From Bacteroidia bacterium (GTDB lineage: Bacteria; Bacteroidota; Bacteroidia; 2-12-FULL-35-15), in contig JAGVJJ010000048.1 of assembly GCA_020051175.1 (NCBI GenBank), forward strand, positions 1 to 64,000: a stretch of 64,000 nt of DNA, written 5' to 3'. The notes below the pieces were generated by a model. It searched no databases. It was given only the letters and a program-made list of their open reading frames with translations, and was not told where the DNA came from. The position numbers were made by a program, and so were the translations under genes. Below are positions 40,647-48,318 of this stretch, piece by piece. Numbering within the stretch: the stretch's first letter is position 1; the number at the start of each line of letters is the position of its first letter.

Positions 40647-41918
40647 CTAATGGCCCTTATTTGTAGTTTCATCAATTACCCCATCATTCTTGATTTCCAG
40701 GAGCCCATCATTATTACCGAACAGACGTTCCAAAGCAGTGGTACTGGTTTTTATTTTAACACCCTCCCACTTTTTACCTGCACCGGTTATCGTTCCACCA
40801 TCAACAATTAAGCGGCCTCCCCGTTTAATAATGATTTCACCTTGCTCAGGCATTAGTATCCGGCCAGTAACAGTAAGTGTTGCACCAGCCTCCACCACAA
40901 TCGGGCTGTAACACCGTATATCAAAATTCCACGTTTCATCCTTTTTTATACGGTATTCACGATTGTCAAACACATCGTCTTTCACGTATTTCCGGGGCGA
41001 CTTTATAGCCAACGCCCTGTGCAGTTTTCCGATCTGCATGGGTGAGAAATAGTAATACAACATATTATTACCGCCCATCATGTTGTTGGTGCAGGTATTT
41101 TCACCCGGTGTGATGGTGCAGCCAAAACGTCCCTGCTCATAACAGTCTGCCGGAGGGTTAGGCCCAAACACATCGTACAGGTATTCCGGGTCAGATGCAT
41201 TGCAGGTTTCAGGACAGCAGGCACGATTGTATGTGTGCAGTAAGTCCAACGCATGGCCCAATTCATGTGCAAGGGTTTGTGAATTGACATAGTTTGGAAA
41301 GAGTGTGCTGATATAGACGGCAACATTGCCCTCCAGTGAAGAAGGATGTGTGCCTGTATGTCCTTGCAGGATAAAATTCGGATAGGGTGAAATAGCATGT
41401 GGCTGGGCAGTGCCACCATCGGTAATATAAATGTTTAAATTATTGAGCCTTTCCGGATCCACGCCCGCAATATGCTTTTCAAGCACACTGATGGAGGAAG
41501 TATTGTATAGTTTTGTCCCTTCATAAAAATAAAGCCGGTCGTCAAGGTCAAAACGGATTTTGGTATCTTTTATCCAGGGTACACCAGCAATACCGTATGT
41601 TGCGGAATCAACATTGGCATAAAAGCCATTCAGCCATAACATCATTTGCTTTATTGCAGCCCGCGTTGAATCGGTGTTCTGCATGGTACCCGGACCGGTA
41701 AAAATATTTACCGCAACTCGGATATGCTTTACCGGGCTGTATTCATCGGGTATATAACTTTCAATTTTTTTATAATAACCAGTATAATCGGGGTTGGTGT
41801 TGGCATTGGAATTATCGGGTGCAGCCTTTTTTGTTTTTACCTGTGCCCATAAAAGAGTCTGCTGAAAGGCAAAAACATAAAGTAAAAAAACAATGTATTT
41901 TGTTTTACCGGTATTCAT
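40647..41918 (-). CDS. Secreted M43/pappalysin-like zinc metalloprotease
   Basis: 423 aa. Signal peptide ends LLWAQ. The zinc-binding motif is TLAHELGHALDLLHTY (HExxHxxGxxH type with Asp-Leu in place of Gly) and a Met-turn candidate is NNMMGGNNMLYYYFSPMQ. Several Cys residues cluster after the motif (ACCPETCNASDP, DCYEQGRFGC), as in pappalysins. The C-terminal ~90 residues form a beta-rich module (VVEAGATLTVTGRILMPEQG) like those that hold surface proteases, but I see no type A or B sorting domain. Monocistronic. Confidence 0.87.
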   Translation of the reverse strand: MNTGKTKYIVFLLYVFAFQQTLLWAQVKTKKAAPDNSNANTNPDYTGYYKKIESYIPDEYSPVKHIRVAVNIFTGPGTMQNTDSTRAAIKQMMLWLNGFYANVDSATYGIAGVPWIKDTKIRFDLDDRLYFYEGTKLYNTSSISVLEKHIAGVDPERLNNLNIYITDGGTAQPHAISPYPNFILQGHTGTHPSSLEGNVAVYISTLFPNYVNSQTLAHELGHALDLLHTYNRACCPETCNASDPEYLYDVFGPNPPADCYEQGRFGCTITPGENTCTNNMMGGNNMLYYYFSPMQIGKLHRALAIKSPRKYVKDDVFDNREYRIKKDETWNFDIRCYSPIVVEAGATLTVTGRILMPEQGEIIIKRGGRLIVDGGTITGAGKKWEGVKIKTSTTALERLFGNNDGLLEIKNDGVIDETTNKGH

Positions 41919-41943
41919 TAGAAAACGCTATGCACTATGGACA

Positions 41944-41951
41944 CAAATGTA
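41944..41951 (-). promoter_or_regulatory. -7 box of the metalloprotease gene
   Basis: Minus-strand TACATTTG matches TAnnTTTG, 25 nt before the ATG. Confidence 0.45.
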
Positions 41952-42051
41952 ACAACAAATGCCTTGCAGAACCCTCCGTAAAGCACCATTTCCCCTGTTG
42001 GCCTTTGTGTTGGAAACACAAAGCAATAATTGTACCCTTTTAAAAATGGAA

Positions 42052-42468
42052 TTATTTACAATCGCAGCTATCGTTTTCCATGTTGAGATCAATAGCTGTT
42101 ACTACCCTGGAGGTAGTATCACAGTCTGCAATGACGATGCGCAGTTTTTTTCCCGAAGCAGTAAGGCCTTCTATAGCATAGGTGGGACAAGGCTTATCGT
42201 GCACTTCGCTTTTATCGTAATTCACTTTGCCGCTTTTCATTGCCTGCTTTAGTTCTTCTTCTGTAATGTTGCGGCATTTCATGCGGCACTCCCCATGCTG
42301 CGTGTATTCCAGCTTCTGATAATTCAGTTCTTCCAGCTTTACCGAGGAAGGCATTTTACAGCCCTTGCCTTTATAGATAAAGCTTACAGCAAGCAAGCCC
42401 AGGCAGAAGCCAAAACCATAAAATTTAAGGCGTCTTATCAAATCTGCATTTTTACCCGGAATAGCCAT
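42052..42468 (-). CDS. DUF4258 protein with N-terminal membrane anchor
   Basis: 138 aa. One hydrophobic helix (YGFGFCLGLLAVSFIYKG) then a DUF4258 domain: LEYTQHGECRMKCRNITEEELKQAMKSG and KKLRIVIADCD. Related domains are found in RelE-like toxin superfamilies, but here it is membrane-tethered and Cys-rich, and a house-keeping role is more likely. It follows ald on the same strand with a repeat hairpin between; I recall the order porX-tsaE-ald-DUF4258 in other Bacteroidota. Confidence 0.83.
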   Translation of the reverse strand: MAIPGKNADLIRRLKFYGFGFCLGLLAVSFIYKGKGCKMPSSVKLEELNYQKLEYTQHGECRMKCRNITEEELKQAMKSGKVNYDKSEVHDKPCPTYAIEGLTASGKKLRIVIADCDTTSRVVTAIDLNMENDSCDCK

Positions 42469-42477
42469 GTTTTTTTA

Positions 42478-42610
42478 ATTGGAGAATTGGAGAATTGGTG
42501 AGTTGGAGAATTTTAGAATTAGTGAATTGGTAATATAGAGAATTGGAGAATTGTAACTGATGAAAATTTAGCCTTCTCTAATTCTCTATATCACCAAATC
42601 TCCAATTCTT
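42478..42610. repeat. Octamer tandem repeat / hairpin between ald and the DUF4258 gene
   Basis: Units of 8 nt (ATTGGAGA ATTGGAGA ATTGGTGA) run from 42478 to about 42553. The inverted copy (TCTCTAATTCTCTATATCAC then CAAATCTCCAATTC) runs 42574-42609. It ends directly at the ald stop codon. Confidence 0.8.
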
Positions 42611-43828
42611 TTATATCCCCGGCATCAGCAAATTAATATCCTTATGCGGCAGTTTAAACATTTCGCCAAGCACACGGTTGGTAAGCACTCCGTTGTAAAT
42701 GTATATTCCGTTACGCACGCCTTCATCCCTGCGGAGCATGTTTTTTACACCACCCTCTTCGCCAATATTTAAAAGGATTGGAGCAAAAATAGTGCTCAAA
42801 GCATACGATGCCGTGCGCGATACGCGTGATGCAATGTTTGGCACACAATAGTGCACAACACCATATTTGCGGAACACTGGCTTGGAGTGGTTTGTTACTT
42901 CAGAAGTTTCAAAACATCCGCCCTGATCAATGCTTACATCAATTACAACGGAACCCGCTTTCATTTCGCTCACCATTTCGGAAGTAACCACCAATGGTGT
43001 ACGTCCGTGTTGTGCACGGATAGCACCAATCACCACATCGGCAGTTTTTAAATGCTTTGCAAGTACGCGTGGCTGGATAACAGAAGTAAAAATACGTGTT
43101 CCTATATCGCTTTGTAAACGTCTCAAACGGTAAATGGAATTATCAAACACCTTTACGGACGCACCCAGTCCAAGTGCCGCACGTGTAGCAAATTCTCCTA
43201 CAGTACCTGCACCCAGTACAACCACCTCTGTAGGTGAAATGCCAGAAATACCACCCAGTATGGAACCTTGCCCGTTGTTTACATTACTCAGGTACTCAGC
43301 GGCAATCAGGATTGATGTGCTGCCGGCAATCTCTCCCATAGAGCGTATTACAGTATAAATGCCATCATCGTCCTTTATCCACTCAAAACCAATGGCTGTG
43401 ATTTTTTTAGCAATCAGTTTCTTCAAAAAATCTTCCGGCTGAACGGTCAGCTGCAATGCAGAAATCAGTGTCTGGTTCTGCTGCATCATCTCAATTTCGG
43501 CCTGTGATGGCGGTGCCACCTTTAAAATAATATCGGCTTTATATACCTCTTCCGTGCTGTAAACAATCTCCGCACCGGCTTCACTGTAATCGTGATCCTG
43601 GAAGTTGGCCATTTTGCCGGCATTACTTTCCACCACAATATGATGTCCATTATTCACAAGCAATGCAACAGCATCCGGAACCAGTGCCACACGGTTTTCC
43701 TGAAAAGATATTTCTTTGGGAATCCCGATAAACAGCTTACTTTTTTTGCGGCCTATTTCAAGCATTTCTTCCTGGGGCATTAAAGCTGTTTGTGTAAGAG
43801 AAGCAAGTAGTTCTTTTGATGTTTTCAT
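42611..43828 (-). CDS. ald: Alanine dehydrogenase
   Basis: 405 aa. N-terminal alanine dehydrogenase/PNT domain (FIGIPKEISFQENRVALVPD) and NAD-binding domain (VVVLGAGTVGEFATRAA); VIGAIRAQHGRTPLVVT and VIDVSIDQGGCFETS are conserved. About 35 residues longer at the N-terminus than classic Ald, as is usual in Bacteroidota. It converts L-alanine to pyruvate and ammonia with NAD. It lies upstream of the DUF4258 gene and downstream of tsaE in transcription order. Confidence 0.92.
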   Translation of the reverse strand: MKTSKELLASLTQTALMPQEEMLEIGRKKSKLFIGIPKEISFQENRVALVPDAVALLVNNGHHIVVESNAGKMANFQDHDYSEAGAEIVYSTEEVYKADIILKVAPPSQAEIEMMQQNQTLISALQLTVQPEDFLKKLIAKKITAIGFEWIKDDDGIYTVIRSMGEIAGSTSILIAAEYLSNVNNGQGSILGGISGISPTEVVVLGAGTVGEFATRAALGLGASVKVFDNSIYRLRRLQSDIGTRIFTSVIQPRVLAKHLKTADVVIGAIRAQHGRTPLVVTSEMVSEMKAGSVVIDVSIDQGGCFETSEVTNHSKPVFRKYGVVHYCVPNIASRVSRTASYALSTIFAPILLNIGEEGGVKNMLRRDEGVRNGIYIYNGVLTNRVLGEMFKLPHKDINLLMPGI

Positions 43829-43859
43829 TGTATGTAAGTGTTGTTTTTTTGAATGAGTG

Positions 43860-43887
43860 CAAAGCTATGAAATACTGTTTATACAAA
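43860..43887 (-). promoter_or_regulatory. Promoter of ald
   Basis: Minus-strand TTTG (43884-43887), 16 nt, TAGCTTTG (43860-43867); the leader to the ATG is about 25 nt. Confidence 0.5.
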
Positions 43888-43962
43888 AAATGGTGCCGAT
43901 GGTGAGTTATTAAGGATGGAATGTTAACAGCGGTTTTCGGGAAATATGCATTTAAAGCAGAA

Positions 43963-44008
43963 AGCCACAGATTCACAGATTAAATAGCAAATCTGTAAAT
44001 CTGTGGCT
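43963..44008. repeat. Inverted repeat AGCCACAGATT(C)ACAGATT, copy 1
   Basis: 19-bp arms with one mismatch (43963-43981 and 43990-44008), 8-nt loop. The same element lies at 48248-48300. It sits between tsaE and ald and could end tsaE transcription. Confidence 0.8.
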
Positions 44009-44036
44009 AAAACACAAAACCCCAATTATTTGAATT

Positions 44037-44468
44037 TCAATCAATTAACTCATCAACAGTAAAAATCCGTTGTTCATTTTCCCCTATGCTGATACTTACC
44101 TTTACGTAATCCTCTGGTAGCAGCTCCAGGATTTTTTCGGGCCATTCAATAAAACAAAAGGCATCGGAATAAAAATAATCCTCATATCCCATGTCAAAAG
44201 CCTCGCTTACAGATTTTATCCTGTAAAAATCAAAATGGAAGATTTTTTTTCCATTAGCAGTCCGGTATTCATTCACAATTGAAAAAGTGGGACTACTGAT
44301 GGAATCTGTAACCCCCAGCGCTTCACAAAGCTTTTTTATGAAAGTGGTTTTTCCCGCTCCCATTGGGGCATAAAACGCAAATACCCTTTTATCTGAGTAA
44401 TCACTGATTATCTGTGTTGCCAGTGCAGGCAATCTGGAGATATTGTTAATTGTATATGTTTGAGGCAT
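44037..44468 (-). CDS. tsaE: tRNA threonylcarbamoyladenosine biosynthesis protein TsaE
   Basis: 143 aa. Walker A APMGAGKTTFIKKL, then SSPTFSIVNEYRT and FHFDFYRIKS with the conserved Asp; CFIEWPEKILELLPED completes the family pattern. This P-loop ATPase cooperates with TsaB and TsaD in making t6A37 in tRNAs. It is on the same strand as porX with a porin gene between them. Confidence 0.95.
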   Translation of the reverse strand: MPQTYTINNISRLPALATQIISDYSDKRVFAFYAPMGAGKTTFIKKLCEALGVTDSISSPTFSIVNEYRTANGKKIFHFDFYRIKSVSEAFDMGYEDYFYSDAFCFIEWPEKILELLPEDYVKVSISIGENEQRIFTVDELID

Positions 44469-44533
44469 AATTCTTCTGTAGGACTACAAAAATAGTATTC
44501 TTATCGTATCAAAAGCTGCATCACAGAAAATCA

Positions 44534-45643
44534 CTATTCGAAGCGAATTGCCACCGAAGCCGTGACTGCAAGATTGCTTTGGGTATAACTGCTTCCTAGA
44601 GGATAAATATTTGCCGGACTACTAAGCCATCTTCCTTCTACTCGGCATGCAAAAACCGGTACGGGGGTATAATCCAGGTTCAGAGAAAGACCGGAAGTAT
44701 ATAATGCATGATTTTTCACCGCTGCAGCCGGAACAATGATGTTGAACTTGTCCTCATAATATTCATAACGAACCGCTGTTGCCAGCTTTGGAGTAAATTT
44801 ACACCTCGCTATCAGCACAGGACTAAACCAGTAGCCGTACTCCTGGCTACGCTTCAATTTTTGCTGCATACCAATATCAAAACCAGCGATAATTCCTATC
44901 TTTTCAGAAAACTGGAATTGTCCGTAAAAATTATTGAAATAACGCATTCGCCTTGTTATGTTCGAATCATCTGTCCCGACAAATGTGCTCCAGTTCAAAA
45001 GAACATTTTTTGAATGCGTGTACTTAAGCTGTGTACCAAAAGCAGGAAGCGAATTTCCTACAACTGGTTGTATGCGTTGCCAGCCATTGCATACAAGAGC
45101 TGCCAGTTCCAATTTTTTAGAAGGGTTGTAAGTCAGTTTAGCCCCTGCCATATAGTAAGGACTCAGTTCTGCCAGCAATGATCGTGTTAAATTCCAGTTA
45201 TCAATAGAAACGGCACTTTCAAAGCCGATGTGTGAATTGAGAATACCAACATCCAGCCAGAGGTTTCTCTTTTGGTTAAGGGCAGCCCCCACATTGCATT
45301 CACTGATGTATTTCAGAAAATCGGGTTCAGCCGCATAGTTATCAACTGCATAAGTTCCAGCCTGTATAGCTATAGCCGACCTGTACCTGGAATGATCCAA
45401 TACAATTTTAATAAGTGCCAGGTTAACATTAAACCTGTTGTGCCGGTTGTGATTGACAAGGAAAGGCAAGCGGTACTTGTCTGAAGACTGATTGAAGTCA
45501 TAGGCATAAAAAGCATCAACAAAGCCGGAAGCATTTACCAGTCTTTTTTTTTGAGAACTGGTAGTATCCTGTTGTGCAAAACCAGTTTGCACCAGGAGTA
45601 ATAGAAAAATATAGAAAAACGGAGTAGCCTTTTTAGAAACCAA
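44534..45643 (-). CDS. Outer-membrane porin-like beta-barrel (BBP2-type)
   Basis: 369 aa. Signal peptide ends TGFAQQ. From VNASGFVDAFYAYDF onward, alternating amphipathic strands with a C-terminal aromatic ending (LAVTASVAIRFE) indicate a 14-18-stranded barrel. It resembles Bacteroidota outer-membrane beta-barrel (porin) proteins that start with GFVDAYY. Possible substrate unknown. Lies between porX and tsaE; the 184-bp gap after porX may hold its promoter. Confidence 0.87.
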   Translation of the reverse strand: MVSKKATPFFYIFLLLLVQTGFAQQDTTSSQKKRLVNASGFVDAFYAYDFNQSSDKYRLPFLVNHNRHNRFNVNLALIKIVLDHSRYRSAIAIQAGTYAVDNYAAEPDFLKYISECNVGAALNQKRNLWLDVGILNSHIGFESAVSIDNWNLTRSLLAELSPYYMAGAKLTYNPSKKLELAALVCNGWQRIQPVVGNSLPAFGTQLKYTHSKNVLLNWSTFVGTDDSNITRRMRYFNNFYGQFQFSEKIGIIAGFDIGMQQKLKRSQEYGYWFSPVLIARCKFTPKLATAVRYEYYEDKFNIIVPAAAVKNHALYTSGLSLNLDYTPVPVFACRVEGRWLSSPANIYPLGSSYTQSNLAVTASVAIRFE

Positions 45644-45827
45644 GATAAATAGGATTGTATCCGGCTAAAATAACATAATATTGTTGAACGAACACATCTT
45701 CTCCTGCGCAATATGCGACACCGTATACTCTCCCACAGTCCTCCACCAAGCTCTCTATAGGAGTCCTTCGGACAGACTGACAACCCACTTTGCTATTAAC
45801 TATTAACCAATAAACAAATTAACCCAA
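45644..45827. other. GC-richer intergenic stretch between porX and the porin
   Basis: On the minus strand it contains GTCCGAAGGAC, a small stem with a GAA loop, followed by GC-rich sequence (GAGAGCTTGGTGGAGGACTG) unlike neighbouring gaps. Frames across it could encode about 50 aa only from a GTG and I do not call a gene. It could be a structured leader of the porin gene or an element remnant. Confidence 0.3.
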
Positions 45828-47381
45828 TCACTTCGCACTCAAAGTCACATACGGAATAATCATTTCCTCAAGTGACACACCTCCATGCTGGAATGTATTA
45901 CGGTAATAGCTTACGTAGTAATTGTAATTGTTGGGGTAAGCAAAAAACTTGTCTTCTTTTACAAATACAAAAGTGGTGCTCATGTGTTGTCTTGGTAAAA
46001 ATGCATCAGCCGGATTCTTTACCTCAAACACTTCTTTTTTAACATAATCAAGGCTCTTGCCCTGTTTGTACCTTAAATTGGTATTTACATTCTTGTCCCC
46101 AACCACTTTGGATGGCTCACTTACCTTGATTGTGCCATGGTCGGTAGTGATGATCAACCTGCCTTTTTTAGCAGCTATCTGCTTCAGCATATCGTGCAGC
46201 GGAGAATGCTCAAACCACGACAATGTAATGGAGCGGTATGCCTTTTCATCGTCTGCCAGCTCACGGATGATTTCCATCTCCGTACGGGCATGGGAAAGCA
46301 TATCCACGAAGTTATATACAATCACATTCAGCTTGTTCTGCATCAGGTTGCTCATGTTTTCTGCCAGCTTTTTACCGGCAGCATGATTGGTAATTTTATT
46401 ATAGCTCACTTTTATGTCCTTGCCCAAACGTTTCAACTGATCAAGCATCAGCTCCTCCTCGTGCATGTTCTTTCCACCTTCGTCTTCATCGTTCAACCAC
46501 AGTTTCGGGAAGCGTTTTTCAATTTCAGAAGGCATAAGACCGGCAAAAAAAGCATTTCGGGCATATTGAGTCGCGGTTGGTAAAATACTGCTGTAAAGCT
46601 CTTCGTTTTCCACCTTAAAGTACTCAGCCACAATGGGTTGAATAACCTTCCACTGATCGTAACGCAGGTTATCAATCAGCACAAGAAATGTGGTTTCGGG
46701 TTTATCCAGCATGGGCACTACCCTGTTTTTAAACACGGTATGTGAAAACAACGGACCATTTGGTTGTTTGCCGTTGAGCCAACTGATGTAATTATTTTCA
46801 ATAAACTTACAGAATTGAGTATTCGCTTCGGATTTCTGCATTTTCAGAATTTCCATCATGCTTTCGTCCTTGCTGCTGTCTAACTCTAACTCCCAGTAAA
46901 CCAATTTCTTATAAACCTCGCTCCATTCGTTCCAGTTCAAACGGTCGCCAAGGGTCATACCTATCTGGCGGAACTCCTGTTGATAGTTGGAGGTAGTTTT
47001 TTCGCTTATCAAACGCTTGTTGTCAAGGGTCTTTTTCAGAGATAGCAATATTTGTTTGGGATTAACAGGCTTAATCAGGTAATCGGATATTTTGGATCCA
47101 ATAGCATCTTCCATCAGGTATTCTTCCTCACTTTTGGTGATCATAATCACCGGAAGGTCCGCGTGTTTGGTTTTTAAGCGGTTCAATGTTTCCAAACCCG
47201 ATAATCCCGGCATATTTTCATCCAGCAGGATAGCTCCGAAATCGTTTTTTTCTACCAGTTCAAGCACTTCATCCCCACTATTGGCAGTATGTACATCGTA
47301 ACCTTTATCTTTCAGGAAAAGGATATGTGGTTTCAGCAAATCGATTTCATCGTCTGCCCATAGAATGCTTATTTTTTCCAT
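45828..47381 (-). CDS. porX: PorX: T9SS two-component response regulator with PglZ domain
   Basis: 517 aa. Receiver domain 1-120: acidic pair D10/D11, phospho-acceptor D54 in LLDENMPG, Thr in MITKSEEE, Lys in YLIKPVNP. A helical linker follows, then a C-terminal PglZ/alkaline-phosphatase-fold domain with metal-binding residues (LIDNLRYDQW, YNFVDMLSHAR, LIITTDHGTI). PorX regulates T9SS genes together with PorY and SigP; the PglZ domain is reported to have phosphodiesterase activity on oligonucleotides. The protein's cargo are the T9SS substrates, five of which are in this window. A perfect palindrome lies just upstream of the ATG. Confidence 0.96.
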   Translation of the reverse strand: MEKISILWADDEIDLLKPHILFLKDKGYDVHTANSGDEVLELVEKNDFGAILLDENMPGLSGLETLNRLKTKHADLPVIMITKSEEEYLMEDAIGSKISDYLIKPVNPKQILLSLKKTLDNKRLISEKTTSNYQQEFRQIGMTLGDRLNWNEWSEVYKKLVYWELELDSSKDESMMEILKMQKSEANTQFCKFIENNYISWLNGKQPNGPLFSHTVFKNRVVPMLDKPETTFLVLIDNLRYDQWKVIQPIVAEYFKVENEELYSSILPTATQYARNAFFAGLMPSEIEKRFPKLWLNDEDEGGKNMHEEELMLDQLKRLGKDIKVSYNKITNHAAGKKLAENMSNLMQNKLNVIVYNFVDMLSHARTEMEIIRELADDEKAYRSITLSWFEHSPLHDMLKQIAAKKGRLIITTDHGTIKVSEPSKVVGDKNVNTNLRYKQGKSLDYVKKEVFEVKNPADAFLPRQHMSTTFVFVKEDKFFAYPNNYNYYVSYYRNTFQHGGVSLEEMIIPYVTLSAK

Positions 47382-47396
47382 ATATTTTAAAATAAT

Positions 47397-47431
47397 TTTC
47401 GTTTAAATTAAAAACCGTAATTTAAACGAAA
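47397..47431. promoter_or_regulatory. Perfect 14-bp inverted repeat in the porX leader
   Basis: TTTCGTTTAAATTA - 7 nt - TAATTTAAACGAAA, ending 15 bp before the porX ATG. The outer arm overlaps a minus-strand TACTTTCG that resembles a -7 box (one mismatch). It may be an operator for PorX or another regulator, or an mRNA hairpin controlling translation. Confidence 0.7.
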
Positions 47432-47495
47432 GTAGTCTATTTATATTGTTTGAAAATTGGGTTTAACTTATTTTGGCAAACGGATGCTTGTTAAG

Positions 47496-47562
47496 TGTTA
47501 TATGTTATATGTTATATGTTATATGTTATATGTTATATGTTATATGTTATATGTTATATGTT
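47496..47562 (+). repeat. (TGTTATA)n heptamer tandem repeat, about 9.5 copies
   Basis: An uninterrupted run of the 7-mer TGTTATA over 67 nt, AT-rich. Perfect copies suggest recent expansion. Confidence 0.95.
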
Positions 47563-47568
47563 AAAGGT

Positions 47569-47618
47569 TATTGGGTTATTAAGGTGAACTAATAACTAAT
47601 AACTAATAACTAATAACC
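47569..47618. repeat. (ACTAATA)n heptamer repeat and inverted partner
   Basis: GGTTATTGGGTTATTA faces about four copies of ACTAATA then ACCC. The FMN reductase stop codon (47610-47612) lies inside the run, so the gene's last residues (LGY) are encoded by repeat sequence. Confidence 0.85.
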
Positions 47619-48194
47619 CAACCTCTGAAGAAACTCCACAAGCGACTTACCCAGATTCTCCACCGAAGCCTGTGTTTTTTCATTTTTCAGCTTCCCGTTG
47701 TCATCAAATGCCTCGTCTGCCTTTGGTACAGTTACCTGTCCCGGCAGTACAATCACTTTAATATTCCCAAGCACCGAACGTAGCTGTGCAAGTCCTCTTA
47801 CACCCCCTAAACCTCCTGGTGAGGCACTCATAAGACAAGCAACTTTACCATCAAACGCTATCATATCTTTAACTCCCTTTTCAGGCCTTGAAATCCAATC
47901 GATGGTATTTTTCAATACACCGGAAAAAGAACTGTTATATTCAGGCGAAGCAATCAGGAAACCATCGTGCTCAATCATCAACTTCTTTAGTTTCTGTCCA
48001 TTTTCCGGTAATCCCTTCTCTTTTTCCAAATCACCATCAAATAAAGGCATTGGATAATCTTTCAAATCAACAACTGTTACTTCTGCACCTTTATTTTGGG
48101 CAGCTTCTACAGCCAGTTGCAGCAGCTTTTTATTGAATGAACCTTTGCGGGTGCTCCCTGCAAAAGCAAGTATTTTAGGATTGGACTTCATCAA
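47610..48194 (-). CDS. NAD(P)H-dependent FMN reductase (flavodoxin-like)
   Basis: 194 aa. GSTRKGSFNKKLLQ (phosphate loop), ASPEYNSSFSGVLKNTIDW and SASPGGLGGVRG are the FMN-binding segments of the NADPH-dependent FMN reductase family (ArsH/ChrR/YLpS type). It reduces flavins, quinones or chromate-like substrates; the exact substrate is unknown. Two alternative Met starts are adjacent (MMKSNPK). The 3' end is part of a heptamer repeat. Confidence 0.9.
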   Translation of the reverse strand: MMKSNPKILAFAGSTRKGSFNKKLLQLAVEAAQNKGAEVTVVDLKDYPMPLFDGDLEKEKGLPENGQKLKKLMIEHDGFLIASPEYNSSFSGVLKNTIDWISRPEKGVKDMIAFDGKVACLMSASPGGLGGVRGLAQLRSVLGNIKVIVLPGQVTVPKADEAFDDNGKLKNEKTQASVENLGKSLVEFLQRLGY

Positions 48195-48247
48195 TATTAT
48201 AATTGTTTTTAATTAGTTATCAAAAAACTATTTTCTATAAAAAAATG

Positions 48248-48300
48248 AGCCACAGATTTCCAGATTTTTTTTAACTGTTTCAATCTGTGAATCTGTGGCC
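48248..48300. repeat. Inverted repeat AGCCACAGATT(TCC)AGATT, copy 2
   Basis: Arms at 48248-48266 and 48282-48300, 15-nt T-rich loop. Same family as 43963-44008. Located after fah and before the FMN reductase in transcription order. Confidence 0.8.
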
Positions 48301-48318
48301 TAAATATATTGTTTGTAA

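Noticed and set aside
40563-40811. 82-aa plus-strand ORF
   Set aside because: Antisense to the C-terminal part of the metalloprotease gene.
45535-45783. 82-aa minus-strand ORF upstream of the porin
   Set aside because: It overlaps the porin start and encodes Cys/Arg-rich sequence with no family; more likely a shadow in a GC-richer gap.
47496-47618. CRISPR array
   Set aside because: The periodicity is 7 nt with no spacer structure and no cas genes; it is a simple tandem repeat.
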